Shown: positions 1-10,890, counted from the first letter of the stretch. The stretch is 64,000 bases of DNA from Sporodiniella umbellata (GCA_025677835.1 JAIXMR010000002.1:62001-126000), one strand, 5' to 3'. Notes: a model not told the origin generated them from the sequence alone. Translations and numbers: made by a program.

Positions 1-408
1 ACCACCCAAGAGCGCTGATTAGAAAATGGGTGCTGATTGGCCAATCAACTCTACTCCCACCCTATACTCATTTCCCCACACTCAAACAAACGAATCAAGA
101 AAAGGCTCTAGGTGTTTAGACCCATCAAGACAAACCCCACTTGCTGTGTGTTTCCTGCAATGGACGCTACCTATCTTTCTTTGGCGTTGTAAGGTTTTGT
201 CAGTGGACATAAGTCAAGATCAGTTTAGCATGATTTTAAGCGAGTGACACGTGAAATCAGAATCTGTAGGTAACATGAAGTGATAGAGAAGGAAAGAGAA
301 GGTGAGAGAAGAGACCGGCATGCGATAGAAGAAGAAGCGTGAGTCAAGAGAGAAAGGGTTTGATATATTTTGATAGGTGGATGTATAAGCAAAGGGTGAT
401 CATGTGAA

Positions 409-444
<36 letters not shown>

Positions 445-528
445 GAGGTAGCCGTGAAAATACATATTTTCTCTCTTCTTTCGTCCCTCTATTTTTTTTT
501 TTTTTTTTTTTTTTTCTTTTCTTTAAAA
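1..528. other. Upstream intergenic region of PXMP4
   Basis: I see no gene here. A 73-codon open frame at 26-247 has no recognisable motif. The stretch holds a trinucleotide TAA microsatellite at about 409-436 and a run of about 24 T at 492-515, just before the PXMP4 start codon. The pyrimidine-rich tract directly upstream of the start is typical of promoters in this window. Confidence 0.6.
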
Positions 529-1286
529 ATGGAATATCTTGAACAAGTTGCTTTGGATCCTCGATACCACGATCTTTTATCGATTCTGAAAGGGTTCCGT
601 AGCGGTATTGTCTATGGCGCCAAGGTGCGGTTTCCTCATGCTTTGGTGATGACCATCTTGTTCAAGACTGGATCGTAAGAAAGCTTGTATAAACTCACCC
701 GAAATAGCCAGAATTGTCTTGAAATGAACAATCTTTATAGATGGCAGAGTAAAGTCAAAGGGATTTTGAATGCTACCAAACAACATGCGTTGAACCTGGG
801 TAAATTTGCTACCATCTATAAAAGCTTGATGATTGTCCAGCGAAAGGTGAATGGGGGTAAGGAAGCCAACCTGCATCCTTTTATTGCAGGCATTGTCGGC
901 GGTTATTTTGTATTTGGCGAGAACAATGGTATCAATCAACAGGTAAACCTCCTGAGTTTGTTTATTCAGTCTATAACCGCGCCTCTCCCAGATCATACTC
1001 TATCTCTTCTCAAGAGTGGTTCTGGCCATAGTCAAAGTGCCTGTCAAACGAGAGATCATAGACGCACCTGAACATACTTTCCCTGTCTTTGCTGCTGTTG
1101 TTTGGGGCTTAGTGATGGTAAACAAAATAAAATACAGCGTTGTTGTCTTATTGACACTTCTTGTAGTGGTTGTTTAAACACGAAAAAGATACAGTGCAAC
1201 CCTCTCTGAGAGCGTCTATGCAATATATCTATAGTGATTCTGATCATTGGAATTCACTTCGCACTTTGATCTGGCACAATAAATAA
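529..1286 (+). CDS. PXMP4: Peroxisomal membrane protein 4 (PMP24/PXMP4), Tim17/22/23 superfamily
   Basis: Small multi-spanning protein of the peroxisomal membrane in the Tim17/Tim22/Tim23/Pmp24 superfamily; its biochemical role is not well defined. Four exons, with introns 675-740, 943-991 and 1118-1166, give about 197 residues, close to the animal protein (about 212). Visible family signatures are VLKGFRNG-like (here ILKGFRSGIVYGAK), PHALVMTILF, FGENNGIN and AVVWGLVMWLF, followed by a C-terminal QPSLRASMQYIYSDSDHW stretch, all in the expected order. The ATG at 529 is chosen because the frame upstream is only a poly-Phe run encoded by the T tract. Intron 2 carries a CTATAAC branch-like sequence. 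It is divergent in orientation from nothing: the next gene is convergent from the minus strand. Confidence 0.9.
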
Positions 1287-1544
1287 ATAGCTTTACAAAA
1301 GTCTTTTTTTTTTTTTATAAACAAATGAACCATAGGAATAAAGTTGTAGAGAGAGAGATGTTTTTTATATAGTTTTTCTTTTTAAAAAAAAAAAAAAAAA
1401 GAGAGAGAGAGAAAGAGAGGGTATATCAACAAATACACACACATTCACGTACACGTAAAGAAAGAGTAATTCACAAGAAAGGAAGGGGGGAGAAGAGAGA
1501 GAGAGAGAGAAAGGGGAGTTTTTTTGTTTTTTTTTTGTTTTTCT
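1287..1544. repeat. Low-complexity GA-rich and poly-A/T tract between convergent genes
   Basis: The interval between the ends of PXMP4 (plus) and the kinase (minus) is almost entirely low complexity: an A run at about 1383-1400, GA dinucleotide repeats at about 1400-1420 and 1494-1511, and T runs near 1517-1540. No gene is seen; it presumably carries both 3' untranslated regions. Confidence 0.7.
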
Positions 1545-3465
1545 TTAGATGGGCTGTTGTTGTTGTTGTAGACGTCTATTCTTTAAGAGGGTTGCTTTGT
1601 TCATATCCAATTCAAATACGTTTCGTTTTCTTCTTGAGGCAGGTGTAGCAATTGTACTTTCGTATTCTGGTTTGGGTGTTTTGGTAGGCATGGGGTAATT
1701 GGCGGTAGGAGCAACACCTTTGCCATCATGAACGAGCTGTTCGGCCATGGCGATGACGTCTTCCTGGATGCCTTGAGTAGGGCCTCCTCGATAGCGAGCG
1801 TGTTCTTCTTCCTCTTCCTCTTCTTCTTCAGAGATGGAATCATAACCGCCCGGACCACCAACAAACATTCGATGGTTGGCGGTCTCTGGCAGCTTGTTCT
1901 TCTTTTCTTCACCCATACGCTGTACGGCATAGGTGATATCGAGAATCTCCTTGATAGAGCTGATTCCGGGCGAGAAGACATCGGTACGTTTGGCAGCCTT
2001 GTTGTTTTTGGTTTGGGGGATGCGCTGGTCGGACACCTGACTTTGTCTGAGCTGTTCGTCTTGAGCGGCGGCAGCCTTGACAGCGGCGTTGTGCATGGCC
2101 TGGGCACGAGGGTCGTTGCTGGCAGCTTTTTTCTTGAGAGCAGAAGGAGCGTCGGTGTGCGTCTTGGGGGCGGGGGGAGGGAACTGTCCTTTGGTAACCC
2201 AGGGATGGCGAAAGAAGTCTTCGATGGTATATCGCTTTTCAGGGTCAACGTTGAGCAGGTTACGGATCAGGTCTTTGGCAGCGGGTGAGATAGGATCCCA
2301 CCAAGGACTGAGGAAGGTATATTCTCCCTTGGCGACCTTATGGGTGAGGGCACGGATGGATTCGTCGTAAAAGGGAGGAAAGCCACAGAGAATGGTATAG
2401 AGCACACAGCCAATCGCCCACATATCTACCGATTTAGAGTATCGCTGATCGCGGACAATCTCAGGCGCGGTGTAGCCCACCGTACCGCACGGTGTCAGGG
2501 TCGAGTTATCCCAGATCACCTTGGAAAGACCAAAGTCGGCCAGTTTGACCACGCCAATACCTCCACCACCAACGCCCTCGATAAACTCCCCTTCATCTAT
2601 CTTGTCCTCGTCATCAAACATGTTATCCGTGCTCTGACGCTCTTCCCAAGGAATCGGTTCAAACAGAATATTCTCTGGTTTAATATCCCTATAAGAAAAA
2701 ACCCCTTTAGTCCCAGCCCACCTTTACTCTCTCTCTCTTACCGATGCACCACACCGCACTCTTCGTGAAGGAAACGGATGCCTTCAGCCACTTGAGTGAT
2801 TACATGTCTCGCCAGATCTTCACTCAGATAAGTCAGCTTGACAATGCGATGAAACATCTCACCACCTTTACAGATCTCCAGTATCAGAAAGTAGTGCTCG
2901 TCTGACTCTGAAAACTGGATGAGCTGCACAATGTTCTTGTGTTTGATGTTCTGCATGATCTGGACTTCTTTCAGAATATTGGCTCGCTCGGTGGCCTTTG
3001 TCTTCTTTTTCATATTGGGATGCAAGTGCGCTTTACCGTTCTAAACAAAAAATAAAAGAGGAATTAACAACGTTTCGTTTTGAAAAACAATGTACCTCCG
3101 AAGCATCCAACTCTTTCTTTCGCACCACCTTGATAGCCACCTCTTGCTCAGTCACCTTGTCTTTGGCTCGGTAAACATAAGAAAAAGCACCTCTAAAGAC
3201 AGACGTCAGTCATCGTTCGTAACAAGCCGTCTTGCAACTTACTCTCCTACTTTCTCAAGTATCTCGTATCGTTCTAGGCCAGCGTACTGAGGCAGTACGT
3301 TCTTGCGTTCTTTTTCTTCTTTCACAATACGCGCTGCAACGTCTTTGTTCATCTGCTTCTCTTCCTCTGCTTCAAATAGTTAGATAAAAGAAACAAAGCT
3401 TGCCCTTTCTTACCTTTGGGATAGGTCTTTTTATGTTTAAACAGGTTTTTTATTTGGGAAATCAT
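1545..3465 (-). CDS. Serine/threonine protein kinase, CAMK group, Srk1/Rck2-like (MAPK-activated)
   Basis: Protein kinase predicted to phosphorylate Ser/Thr in stress signalling downstream of a Hog1/Sty1-type MAP kinase, as known for yeast Rck2 and fission yeast Srk1. Five exons (introns 2689-2741, 3041-3095, 3193-3242, 3370-3413) give 572 residues, like Srk1 (about 580). Seen: glycine loop VGEGAFSYV (58-66), catalytic Lys81 in VAIK, HRDIKPEN with Asp193, the family hallmark ILFEPIPWEE directly after it, an acidic and Gly-rich insert (215-239), DFG Asp243, GYTAPE, and CAMK-type FPPFYDE. The C-terminal third is low complexity: a Glu run and a Gln run before the stop. I assign the Rck2/Srk1 branch from the FEPIP insert; assignment to other CaMK-like kinases is less likely. 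Confidence 0.9.
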
Positions 3466-3612
3466 TTTATGAATCGATTTGGACTTTATGTTGGATATTA
3501 AAAAGTTGTGTCTTCTCTAATAATAATTACAGTAACAGAAAAAAAAAAAAAAATAAACAGATATGAACAAGTATAAAAGATTAAAAAAAAAAAAAGAAAA
3601 GAAAAAATTTCT

Positions 3613-3648
<36 letters not shown>

Positions 3649-3904
3649 ATGACATAATAGCCTATGACGTAGCAGCCCACTCAATAAGGTATCGGATATT
3701 CAATAAAAGGAAACCACCCAAAAGTAGAGAGAGGGAGAGAGAAATGATGATCGGTTCCAAAAGTGCCAATCCCTATTTTAAGCTATTCCCTTTTCAAGCG
3801 ATCAGCCAAAGAGAAATCAAAAGAGGTAGAAAATGCTACGGTGACGTCAACAAGAGCGTTTGGATTTAATAACGCTCCTCTCTCTCTCTCTCTCTTCACC
3901 CAAC
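3466..3904. other. Promoter-side intergenic region with 30-nt poly-A
   Basis: This tract lies upstream of the minus-strand kinase and of the plus-strand TOM22-like frame. It holds A runs near 3539-3553 and 3580-3594, a 30-nt A run at 3617-3646, and a CT repeat at about 3877-3894. A TGACGT core (CRE/ATF-like) occurs at 3664-3669 and again at 3841-3846; Atf-type factors bind such cores in fungi, but use here is inference. I see no gene. Confidence 0.5.
3617..3646. repeat. Poly-A run, 30 nt
   Basis: A homopolymer of about 30 A in the kinase/TOM22-like intergenic region. Similar runs of 12-24 nt recur across the window; the exact length in such runs is error-prone in assemblies. Confidence 0.85.
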
Positions 3905-4439
3905 ATGCTTTCACCTTTCAAACTGCTTTTATCGACCTTTGACTTAAAAGCCGACGACGATCTGTTGGATGAACGTGTCGGAGGTACAAACATCCCAAAA
4001 AAAAAAAAAAGAGAGGCAGAGAAACAGTGTGAGAGACATCATACCCACTGGGAATTACGTCAAAACTGTTCATGGCCTCAATAAATTTATTTTTGAAAAA
4101 GAAAGGAAAAGAAATAAACAAAGCCTGCCTTAGGTCTGTCAATAGGCTTATTTGGGAATAGACTTCAAAAACAACGTACTTTGACCCCTTTCTAAACCCC
4201 AGAGTCATTGAACATTGACCTAAAGTAACACAAGCCAACGGAAGTCTTTGAACAGGCAATTTCTAGACTTTGAAATTGTAGAGTATAGGTGGATAATAAC
4301 AACAACTGACGTAAGGACCTATATATATATATATATAAAAGAAGATGTGGCTTTTGTCTATCCGTTCATCATGACCCTATCCGCTGCCTATCATCTGGCG
4401 GTGATCTTGTCCCGTCCTAAAGAATCCATTGTAAGCTAA
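3905..4439 (+). CDS. Possible TOM22-like mitochondrial import receptor (incomplete model, may be decayed)
   Basis: Fragments in the right order resemble Tom22, the central receptor of the outer-membrane translocase. An acidic stretch ending DDDLLDERV (3905-3980) is followed by VRDIIPTGNYVKTV (about 4031-4075), like the LLDR..LKDI.P segment of yeast Tom22. Then come RWIITTT (4288-4308), like the start of its membrane helix, and VAFVYPFIMTLSAAYHLAV (about 4348-4404), a hydrophobic segment. I could not join the pieces into one phase-consistent model: the joint between the second and third pieces lacks a good donor before an in-frame stop, and the last intron would be only about 31-34 nt through a TA repeat. 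It is either an unusual gene, a pseudogene, or chance similarity. Confidence 0.33.
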
Positions 4440-4703
4440 AATAAATAAATCAACGTTCAAAAGCGAATGAGCGTTCCAGACTGGTGGTTCCCTCTTTCTT
4501 TCCCACTTTCTTACTGCGCTTGACAGATGACGCACGTTGTACAGACCTTATCGGACAACCAACCCTAGAAAGCACGGATCGGTTCATTTTTGGCATATAA
4601 AAGGTGCCAATAAAAAAAAATAAAAAACAAAAAATAAAAGCGGGGCGGTAGAGGTGCCTTGGAATGCATACCTTATTGTTTACTGAATCTGTATAAACTT
4701 AAC

Positions 4704-6564
4704 ATGTTACGAGTTTTAATAAATACAGGGCGTACTTTTATTCCCCTCTTTCTTTTCATTTGCGTGATGATACTTCAGATCTCTCTAGCGTTTCTTTCCA
4801 TAGCTTCCATCTATCATTTTACTCAAAAGAAAGAGAGTAAAAAATGGGAGTCGATTCCTTACCCACCTTCTATCTGTTTACCTGTGTTTGGTAGGTCATC
4901 GTTTAAATAAAAAGCAGCTTAAATTTTGAGTGTCGATAGGGCATACGTTGGCTTTAATATGGTCTCCTGTTGCAAAGATTCAAGAGTGGCAAAAAAAAGT
5001 GGGCCCTATCTTCAAACTCAAGATGGGGAGTCAACTATGGATTATGATAGACGATCCCTACTTGGCACACGATATATTTGTAAGTGCTGGAAGTACTACT
5101 TCTTCTAGATCTTATCAGTATTTCTTGACTAAAATCCATGCTTTGAATGGCAGGTAGCTATTTTTTTCTTTTAAAAACCGTCTCAACATCTAAAAACCCC
5201 TTTACATATATATAGAGGGCTAATTGGAAGTAGTTCTGGTTCTATGTGGAGAAATAATAGAAAAGCAGGTAAAGAAACAGAACTGTTGTATCTCAACTGA
5301 GTTTTTACATTTGTATTTACAAATGTACTTTATTAACCCTCCCCATTATGCAGTGGTAAACTCCCTCAAACCAGTGCCTTCAGACAAATTTACACCCACG
5401 ATTGTATTTGAATTCAAAGAACTCATAAATCGGCTTCAAGAAAAGATCAAGAAAGAGAAAGTAATTAACCCTTGGCGTGATATACAGCTGAGTATTATCA
5501 ACACACAAATAAGTCTACTTGCCAACGAACGAATGAATGATATCAAAGACCCGCAGTTTGAAGCATTGAGTAAAATTGTGACCGAAAATGCTTACTATGT
5601 CGGCAACTTTAGCGATTTCTCTTTGTTCTTTCCTTATCTATCCGGGGTAGATATTCTTTCTGGCAAAAGAAAAACGATGCAGCTTCACCAGGAAAGCAGA
5701 AAGAAAGTATTTGAAAAGCTGATTAAAAGTACACTCGAAAGCCAGGCACCATCTCTTATCAAAGACCTTTACAGTATGAAAGATAAAGACCAGTCAATCA
5801 ACGAGGACGATATTTTTGTTTTATTTGGTATATGACTTATATTAAGACTTTATTCTCACCTTTTCTGTAGGAGACTTACTGGTTGCAGGTACTGAGACTC
5901 CAGTTAATTCTATTCACTGGGCATTAGCTGTTTTATCCGTATATCCCGAAATACAAGACAAAGTTATAAAGGAGATTGACGACTGGAAAGCACAAAATCC
6001 GACAAAAGAGTACCCCGACTTTCAAGAAGACCGTGAAAGCTTTTTGTATAGTGTTTGTGTACAAAAAGAAGTACTTCGGTTTCGTCCACCTGTCCCTTTT
6101 ACTGTCCCTCGTAGCTGCAGCAAAGATATTGTTGTCAATGGATAACATATCCCTAAAGATGCCACACTATTTATCAATATGGTTGGTATGCAAAACAGCC
6201 AGAAAGTGTTTGGAGATCCTGAAGTCTTTAGGCCCGAGAGGTTTCTTTCAAAAACAAAGACAATGACCGCCTTAGCAAATAACAAAGTGTCTGAAAGAGA
6301 TCAATTCATATTTGGCTGGGGAAGACGTATGTGTCCTGGCATTTATTTGGTAATTACTAGTAACTATCTAATTTAGTATTTAGAGGTCTAAATTTTCTTT
6401 AGTCTGAATTGCAACTCTTCATGTTTTATTTTGTGTTTTTCTCAACCTTTACTGTCAAACCAGTATCCTCTGAAAGCTTAGTAAAGCAAGAGCTATTAAT
6501 GCCTAGAAAAGATGGTATTGCCTACAAGCCCTATTACGATACTTTTCGCATTGTTTCTCGTTAG
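4704..6564 (+). pseudogene. Cytochrome P450 (copy 1) with one in-frame stop codon
   Basis: Membrane-anchored haem monooxygenase. Six exons (introns 4891-4939, 5154-5215, 5269-5353, 5828-5870, 6350-6402) would encode 522 codons. Seen: N-terminal hydrophobic anchor (about residues 10-37), I-helix VAGTETP, K-helix EVLR (ExxR), PERF, and the haem loop FGWGRRMCPG with the Cys ligand, so all core motifs remain. Codon 401 (6143-6145) is TAA where P450s usually carry Tyr before HIPKD; the frame is otherwise intact to a normal C terminus. A 48-nt in-frame intron (6111-6158) could remove the stop but would delete a conserved strand. It is more divergent than copies 2-4 and has a different intron in the first half. 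Best read as a recent pseudogene, or a sequencing error. Confidence 0.8.
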
Positions 6565-6980
6565 CTATCTTAAAGAAGTTTTAAACGTTTGGTTATTTTC
6601 TTCTTCCCTTCTTTTTTCATTTTATTATCTCTTGATGTATATACATATATATACGGTTGCATATTTGTATACATATAAATACTATACTGTCCACATTCAT
6701 TTATATTTCGTTGTCAAAACCCTATCCGCTTAAGGAGCTGTTTAGTTTGATTCTATTAAATACAGTCAATGCATAACGTAAATGATTTTATGTTAATAAC
6801 AGTAACTGATTTCTCCTTTTTGAGCCTACTGCATGTCTTTGATTGTTCTTTTTGAGGAAAAATAAGGAGGCCTATTTATGGTTTAGTTGCTGAAAGTTCA
6901 ACAAATAGACTTGTTGCTTGTTTTCTTTATTTAAGAGACCAATTTTTTTTTATTTTTTTATTTTTGAGAAAGCCATTGCA
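6565..6980. other. Intergenic region, AT-rich
   Basis: Spacer between the broken P450 and the methyltransferase. It contains TATATACATATATATA-type sequence near 6637-6665 and T-rich stretches just upstream of the methyltransferase ATG. No gene is seen. Confidence 0.5.
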
Positions 6981-8048
6981 ATGAGTCACTCCTTTAGTTT
7001 GAAAGCAGGTAGAAAACTAGCTAACCAGAAAGGCATTGCCTACATTTTGCCTAGTGACAAACCTGAAAAGATTCGTTTGAACTTGAATCATAATTTATGG
7101 AAGTAAGTTTTTAGTTGTGAGTGTACACATGACGAACTGTTATCTGACCTTTCTTAGATGCATGATCGGAAGGTATATTTTCTTCTTTTTTTTTTTTCTG
7201 TCGACTCAGTTTAGCGTAGTCTTTATCAGTCTCCTATTCACGAAAAACTAAAAAGAGGAATTCGAGTTTTGGATATGGGCTGTGGTCCTGGCTGGTGGAC
7301 ACTTGTAAAAAAAAAAAAATAGAGGAAGGGGACTTGTGGTATTTATCCATTTCGGTTTTTATAGGAAATGGCACGCAGTTATCCTCGCTCTAAGTTTGTC
7401 GGGATAGATATGGCAGACGTTTTTGTTAGCAAAAACCAACCTTCAAATGTGACATTTATGATAGCGAACGCAGGCACCAAACTTGATTTTGAATCAAGCG
7501 CTTTTGATTTCGTATTCCAGAGGTTCCTTGTTATGGGTTTTCCTACCGAACAATATTTGAGCTCTATCAAGGAAATTCAACGTGTGTTAAAACCAGGAGG
7601 CTCTATTGAAATTCTAGAGTTGATTAACAATTACGAGGGGGGAGGACCTGCTCTAAGCCAAATAAGCGAGTGGAGTAAAGTATTTAGACATCAAAAGCCT
7701 TTGTTTATTCAATCAAAAATTATTGTAGTTAATCAAGCTTTGGAAGCAAGAGGCATGGACTCTTTTATTGCTCAAAAAATCCCAGAGTATTTGAAAGATA
7801 CAGGCTACAAGCAAATAGAGTCAAAGGACTTTACGGTGCCTATCGGTGCCTGGGGCGGGGACTTGGGTCGGCTCCACTTGAAGGTTCAAAAGTTGGCTTT
7901 GCCTGCTGTTGGAGCAATGATAACGGAGTTGGCGCATATAGATTCTGGAGTTTATCGAAACACTGTAGAAAAAGCGCTCGAGGAGATCAATCGCACTCAA
8001 ACCTCTACTCGGTATAAATTAATTTATGCCTCAAAGCAAGAAAATTAA
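6981..8048 (+). CDS. SAM-dependent class I methyltransferase (UbiE/LaeA-like fold)
   Basis: Predicted to transfer a methyl group from S-adenosylmethionine to an unknown small molecule or protein. Four exons (introns 7103-7157, 7173-7219, 7305-7364) give 301 residues. Motif I VLDMGCGPGWWTL is present near residue 60, followed by the acidic FVGIDMAD loop that contacts the ribose, a DFVFQRF motif-II-like strand and the post-motif RVLKPGGSIEILEL. The second exon is only 15 nt. It sits 416 bp downstream of the broken P450 in the same direction, so joint action in one pathway is possible. The substrate cannot be read from sequence; sterol, quinone and secondary-metabolite methyltransferases share this fold. 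Confidence 0.85.
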
Positions 8049-8120
8049 TCTATATTTTTTCTCGAAAAAAATAAAAATTGAGTGGCGTTAATTTTTTTTT
8101 TTTCCTAACTTTATCCATTC

Positions 8121-9466
8121 ATGTCTACTACACCTTACAACGTCATTTCAGCTTTTCATGACTCTCTCAGCGATACAGTTAAATAACGCAACTTTTCTTT
8201 TTCTTTTTTTTATTGTAAAAAAGTTAATGGAAATGTATTGACTCTATAACAGGAGCTATCCACACCCGTAGCTGTATTCAAGTCATTGACCGATTTTGTT
8301 CGACATTCAACCGGTAAAAAAAAAAAACACTTACACAATTAGCCGATCGAAAAAAAAAAAAGAGAAAGACTTGGCTAAATTTTGCTTTGAACTATAATGT
8401 ATACATTCAGCACCTACCATGTCTGAGTTCATGCAGACATTAGAAAAGGAAGCACAAGCATTAAGAGAATCAGCTGAAAAAAAAGATAGACCCCAAACAC
8501 AACACAAGGCACATATTGCAGTATTAGCTGGTGTTGATCTGTTTATGCGATTTGTCAACCGAAGTTCTCAAGATTTTTCTGTAAAAAAAAAAAAAAAAAG
8601 GCAGCAACCTTCTATCGGTAATAATTAAATACTTCTATAGCTTTCAAGAGAAGCCGGTAGTTTCGAAGATTTTAGAGATACTTTACTATCTAGAGCTTCA
8701 TTGATCCTCGATAAGGCTTCTTCAGCTAGAGAGAAGGTGGCGACTATTGGATCTCAATTTGTACATGATAATGCAGTCATCTTAGTACAAGGTTATTCAC
8801 GTGTGATCACCAGTATGTTAAACCATGCTGCTAATCAACAAAATAAGCGATTCAAGGTTTATGTAACTGAGGCTAGACCTGAAAGTGATGGGTAAGTGTG
8901 TATGGAAATAGGAAAGACTTTACTCAAAAAAAATTTTCTTGTAAAAAGAATTCAAGCTGTAGCTGCCTTGAGAAGTGCAGGCATTCCTTGTCGTGCTGTT
9001 CTTGATTCTGCTGTAGGCTATATTATGGATAAAGTGGATATGGTATTTGTAGGTGCTGAAGGTGTTGTTGAAAATGGTGGTATTGTGAACAAGGTGATTA
9101 TAGTTTGTATATTTGTGTTTGTAGCCTAACTTTATTCTTTCCAAGATTGGTACCTTCCAAACAGCCTTGGTGGCCAACACGTTAGGCAAACCTGTTTACG
9201 CGGTTACAGAAAGCTATAAGTTTGTACGTACTTACCCTCTGAGTCAATACGACATCCCTTCGGAGACACCAGAGATTGTGACCTTTACCTCTCGAAGAAA
9301 GTCTTTCAGTACCACAGGTCATGCTGAAACGATAGATGAGCTTGCTTCCTCCAACCCATCCGTGGATTATACTCCTCCTCAATATCTTACTTTGCTTATT
9401 ACTGATCTTGGTGTGTTAACTCCTTCTGGCGTAAGCGACGAATTGATCAAACTTACTCTGGCTTAG
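8121..9466 (+). CDS. GCN3: Translation initiation factor eIF2B subunit alpha
   Basis: Regulatory alpha subunit of eIF2B, the guanine nucleotide exchange factor for eIF2; it senses phosphorylated eIF2 and mediates general amino-acid control. Six exons (introns 8178-8252, 8314-8410, 8581-8640, 8892-8948, 9094-9145) give 334 residues, slightly longer than human (305). Visible signatures: [59 protein letters not shown] and [17 protein letters not shown], in the order of the family. The last exon ends in [18 protein letters not shown]. The first intron is inferred from an eIF2B-like joint between a short N-terminal exon and [11 protein letters not shown]. Neighbouring genes are unrelated housekeeping genes. 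Confidence 0.92.
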
Positions 9467-9597
9467 ACTTTCAATCCTAATCACAAATAAAAAACCGTGT
9501 TTTTTTTTCAATCAACGCGTGCTGAAATATTGCATGAACAAATTCCTTTTCTCCTCTTTTTTTTTATTATTATTATTATTATTCGCATATTTACATA

Positions 9598-10050
9598 ATG
9601 AGCAAAGAACCCGAATATGTAAAGTTGATCAGCAGTGATGGTTTTGAGTTTATTATTCACCGAGAGGCTGCTATTCGCTCTGGTACTATTAAAAATATGT
9701 TATGTGGCCCAGGTAAGGTCTTTTTGAGTTTTAGAAAAGGGATCCGCAGTTTTCATCCATTAAACATCTCTAGTTCAATTCAGGGAATCTATTGAAAACG
9801 AAATCACTTTTCGAGATATAAAGTATGTTGTTAAAGAGAGGAAAAAAAAAAAAGAGAGAGGGAGACAGAGATTAAGCCAACAAAACGATAAACGAAAAAC
9901 TTTATTAGAGCTGCTGTTTTAGAACTTGTCTGTCGATACTTGTACTATAAATGGTTTTACGAGGGTTCAACAACAGAAATTCCAGAATTCAAGGTGGAAC
10001 CAGAGATGGTACTTGAAGTGCTCATGACAGCAGACTTTTTAGAATGTTAG
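9598..10050 (+). CDS. ELC1: Elongin C (Skp1/BTB-POZ fold)
   Basis: Adaptor of the Skp1/BTB fold that pairs with elongin B or directly with cullin and BC-box proteins in ubiquitin ligases and, in fungi, in removal of stalled RNA polymerase II. Three exons (introns 9713-9773, 9823-9908) give 101 residues, the usual length. The protein opens [19 protein letters not shown], continues [17 protein letters not shown] and [11 protein letters not shown], and ends [10 protein letters not shown], which matches elongin C along its whole length. The intron 1 acceptor was set at 9773 because this gives the conserved GPVQF joint in frame. An ATT trinucleotide repeat lies just upstream. Its stop codon overlaps that of the next, convergent gene by 4 nt. 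Confidence 0.93.
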
Positions 10051-10890
10051 AATTGTTGTTGATGCAAAGCATCCTTTTTGCGCTGATAAAGCTCTAAAGG
10101 TAACCAGCCAATGTAGTTCAAGCCGCCATAGCCGCCTACGTAATAAATGGATTGTACATGAAATTCATAAAAGTTGAAATCATGGAATTTCTGCCAACTG
10201 TTAGCTTCAGGGTGAACTTTGGCAAAACAAGCGAGTGCCTTTTCAGTCTGATTGATTACATGTGTGTGTAAAGAGTTAGTGAAAGGTTTTTATGAAGAAA
10301 AGGGTTCTTTTTGTTGTGTACCTTTTCCAAACGCGTTGTTTTTCCGAACAGAGTAAATCTAGGTTGTTCTACAGGTGTAGACACGTTACCAAATGAAGGA
10401 TTGTAATCTTTGGTAGCCCGGATAGAGAAACTAAGACGGTCTTGATGTTGGTGCATGTTTTTAGCGCTCAACTATTGTCTGTGTAAGTAGACTGTCCAAC
10501 AATTAGGACTTGTACTTACTTGCAAGTCGGACATGTAGAACAATAGGTTACCGTTATCAAAACAACGATCACTATAGTACTCCATAATACCAAATGGGTA
10601 ACCTAAAATTCCTTATCAGATCTTTTTTTCTTTTTTTTTTTTTTTTAAAAAATCACCCTTCATATCCGATTGATCATTCATTATAGTTACAATTGTACCG
10701 ATGCCTTTGTATATTGTTAGAGTCAAATTGAGACAGCCTTTGCCACATCTTTTCTTTGAAACATACCTGCATCTCTTACCACCTGTCTAGCAAGTGTTGC
10801 AGCTTTTTCAACAGGTTGAAAATTGCTGTTAGTACTAGCTGTTTGGGCCAAACCAAGGAATAGAAATACGAGAGTCAATGGAAAATACAT
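10047..10890 (-). CDS. CREG-like secreted or endolysosomal protein (FMN-binding split-barrel fold)
   Basis: Member of the CREG family (cellular repressor of E1A-stimulated genes), secreted or endolysosomal glycoproteins with a flavin-reductase-like split barrel but no proven enzyme activity. Five exons (introns 10248-10321, 10472-10519, 10603-10656, 10705-10766) give 201 residues, typical of the family. Seen: a signal peptide MYFPLTLVFLFLGLAQTAS, then LARQVVRDAG, GTIVTIM, YPFGIMEYYSD, NLLFYMSDLQ, a FAKVHPEANSW stretch that matches HPEMKTWP of human CREG1, and VGGYGGLNYIGWLPLELY near the C terminus. The start is set by the signal peptide. The gene is convergent with elongin C and shares 4 nt with it at the stop codons. 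Confidence 0.87.

Noticed and set aside
1728..2370. Open frames on the plus strand opposite the kinase (186 and 97 codons)
   Set aside because: They are antisense shadows of a kinase exon that has clear catalytic motifs; poly-Phe stretches mirror the Glu run.
5933..6285. Minus-strand frames opposite P450 copy 1
   Set aside because: They are antisense shadows of an exon with clear P450 motifs.
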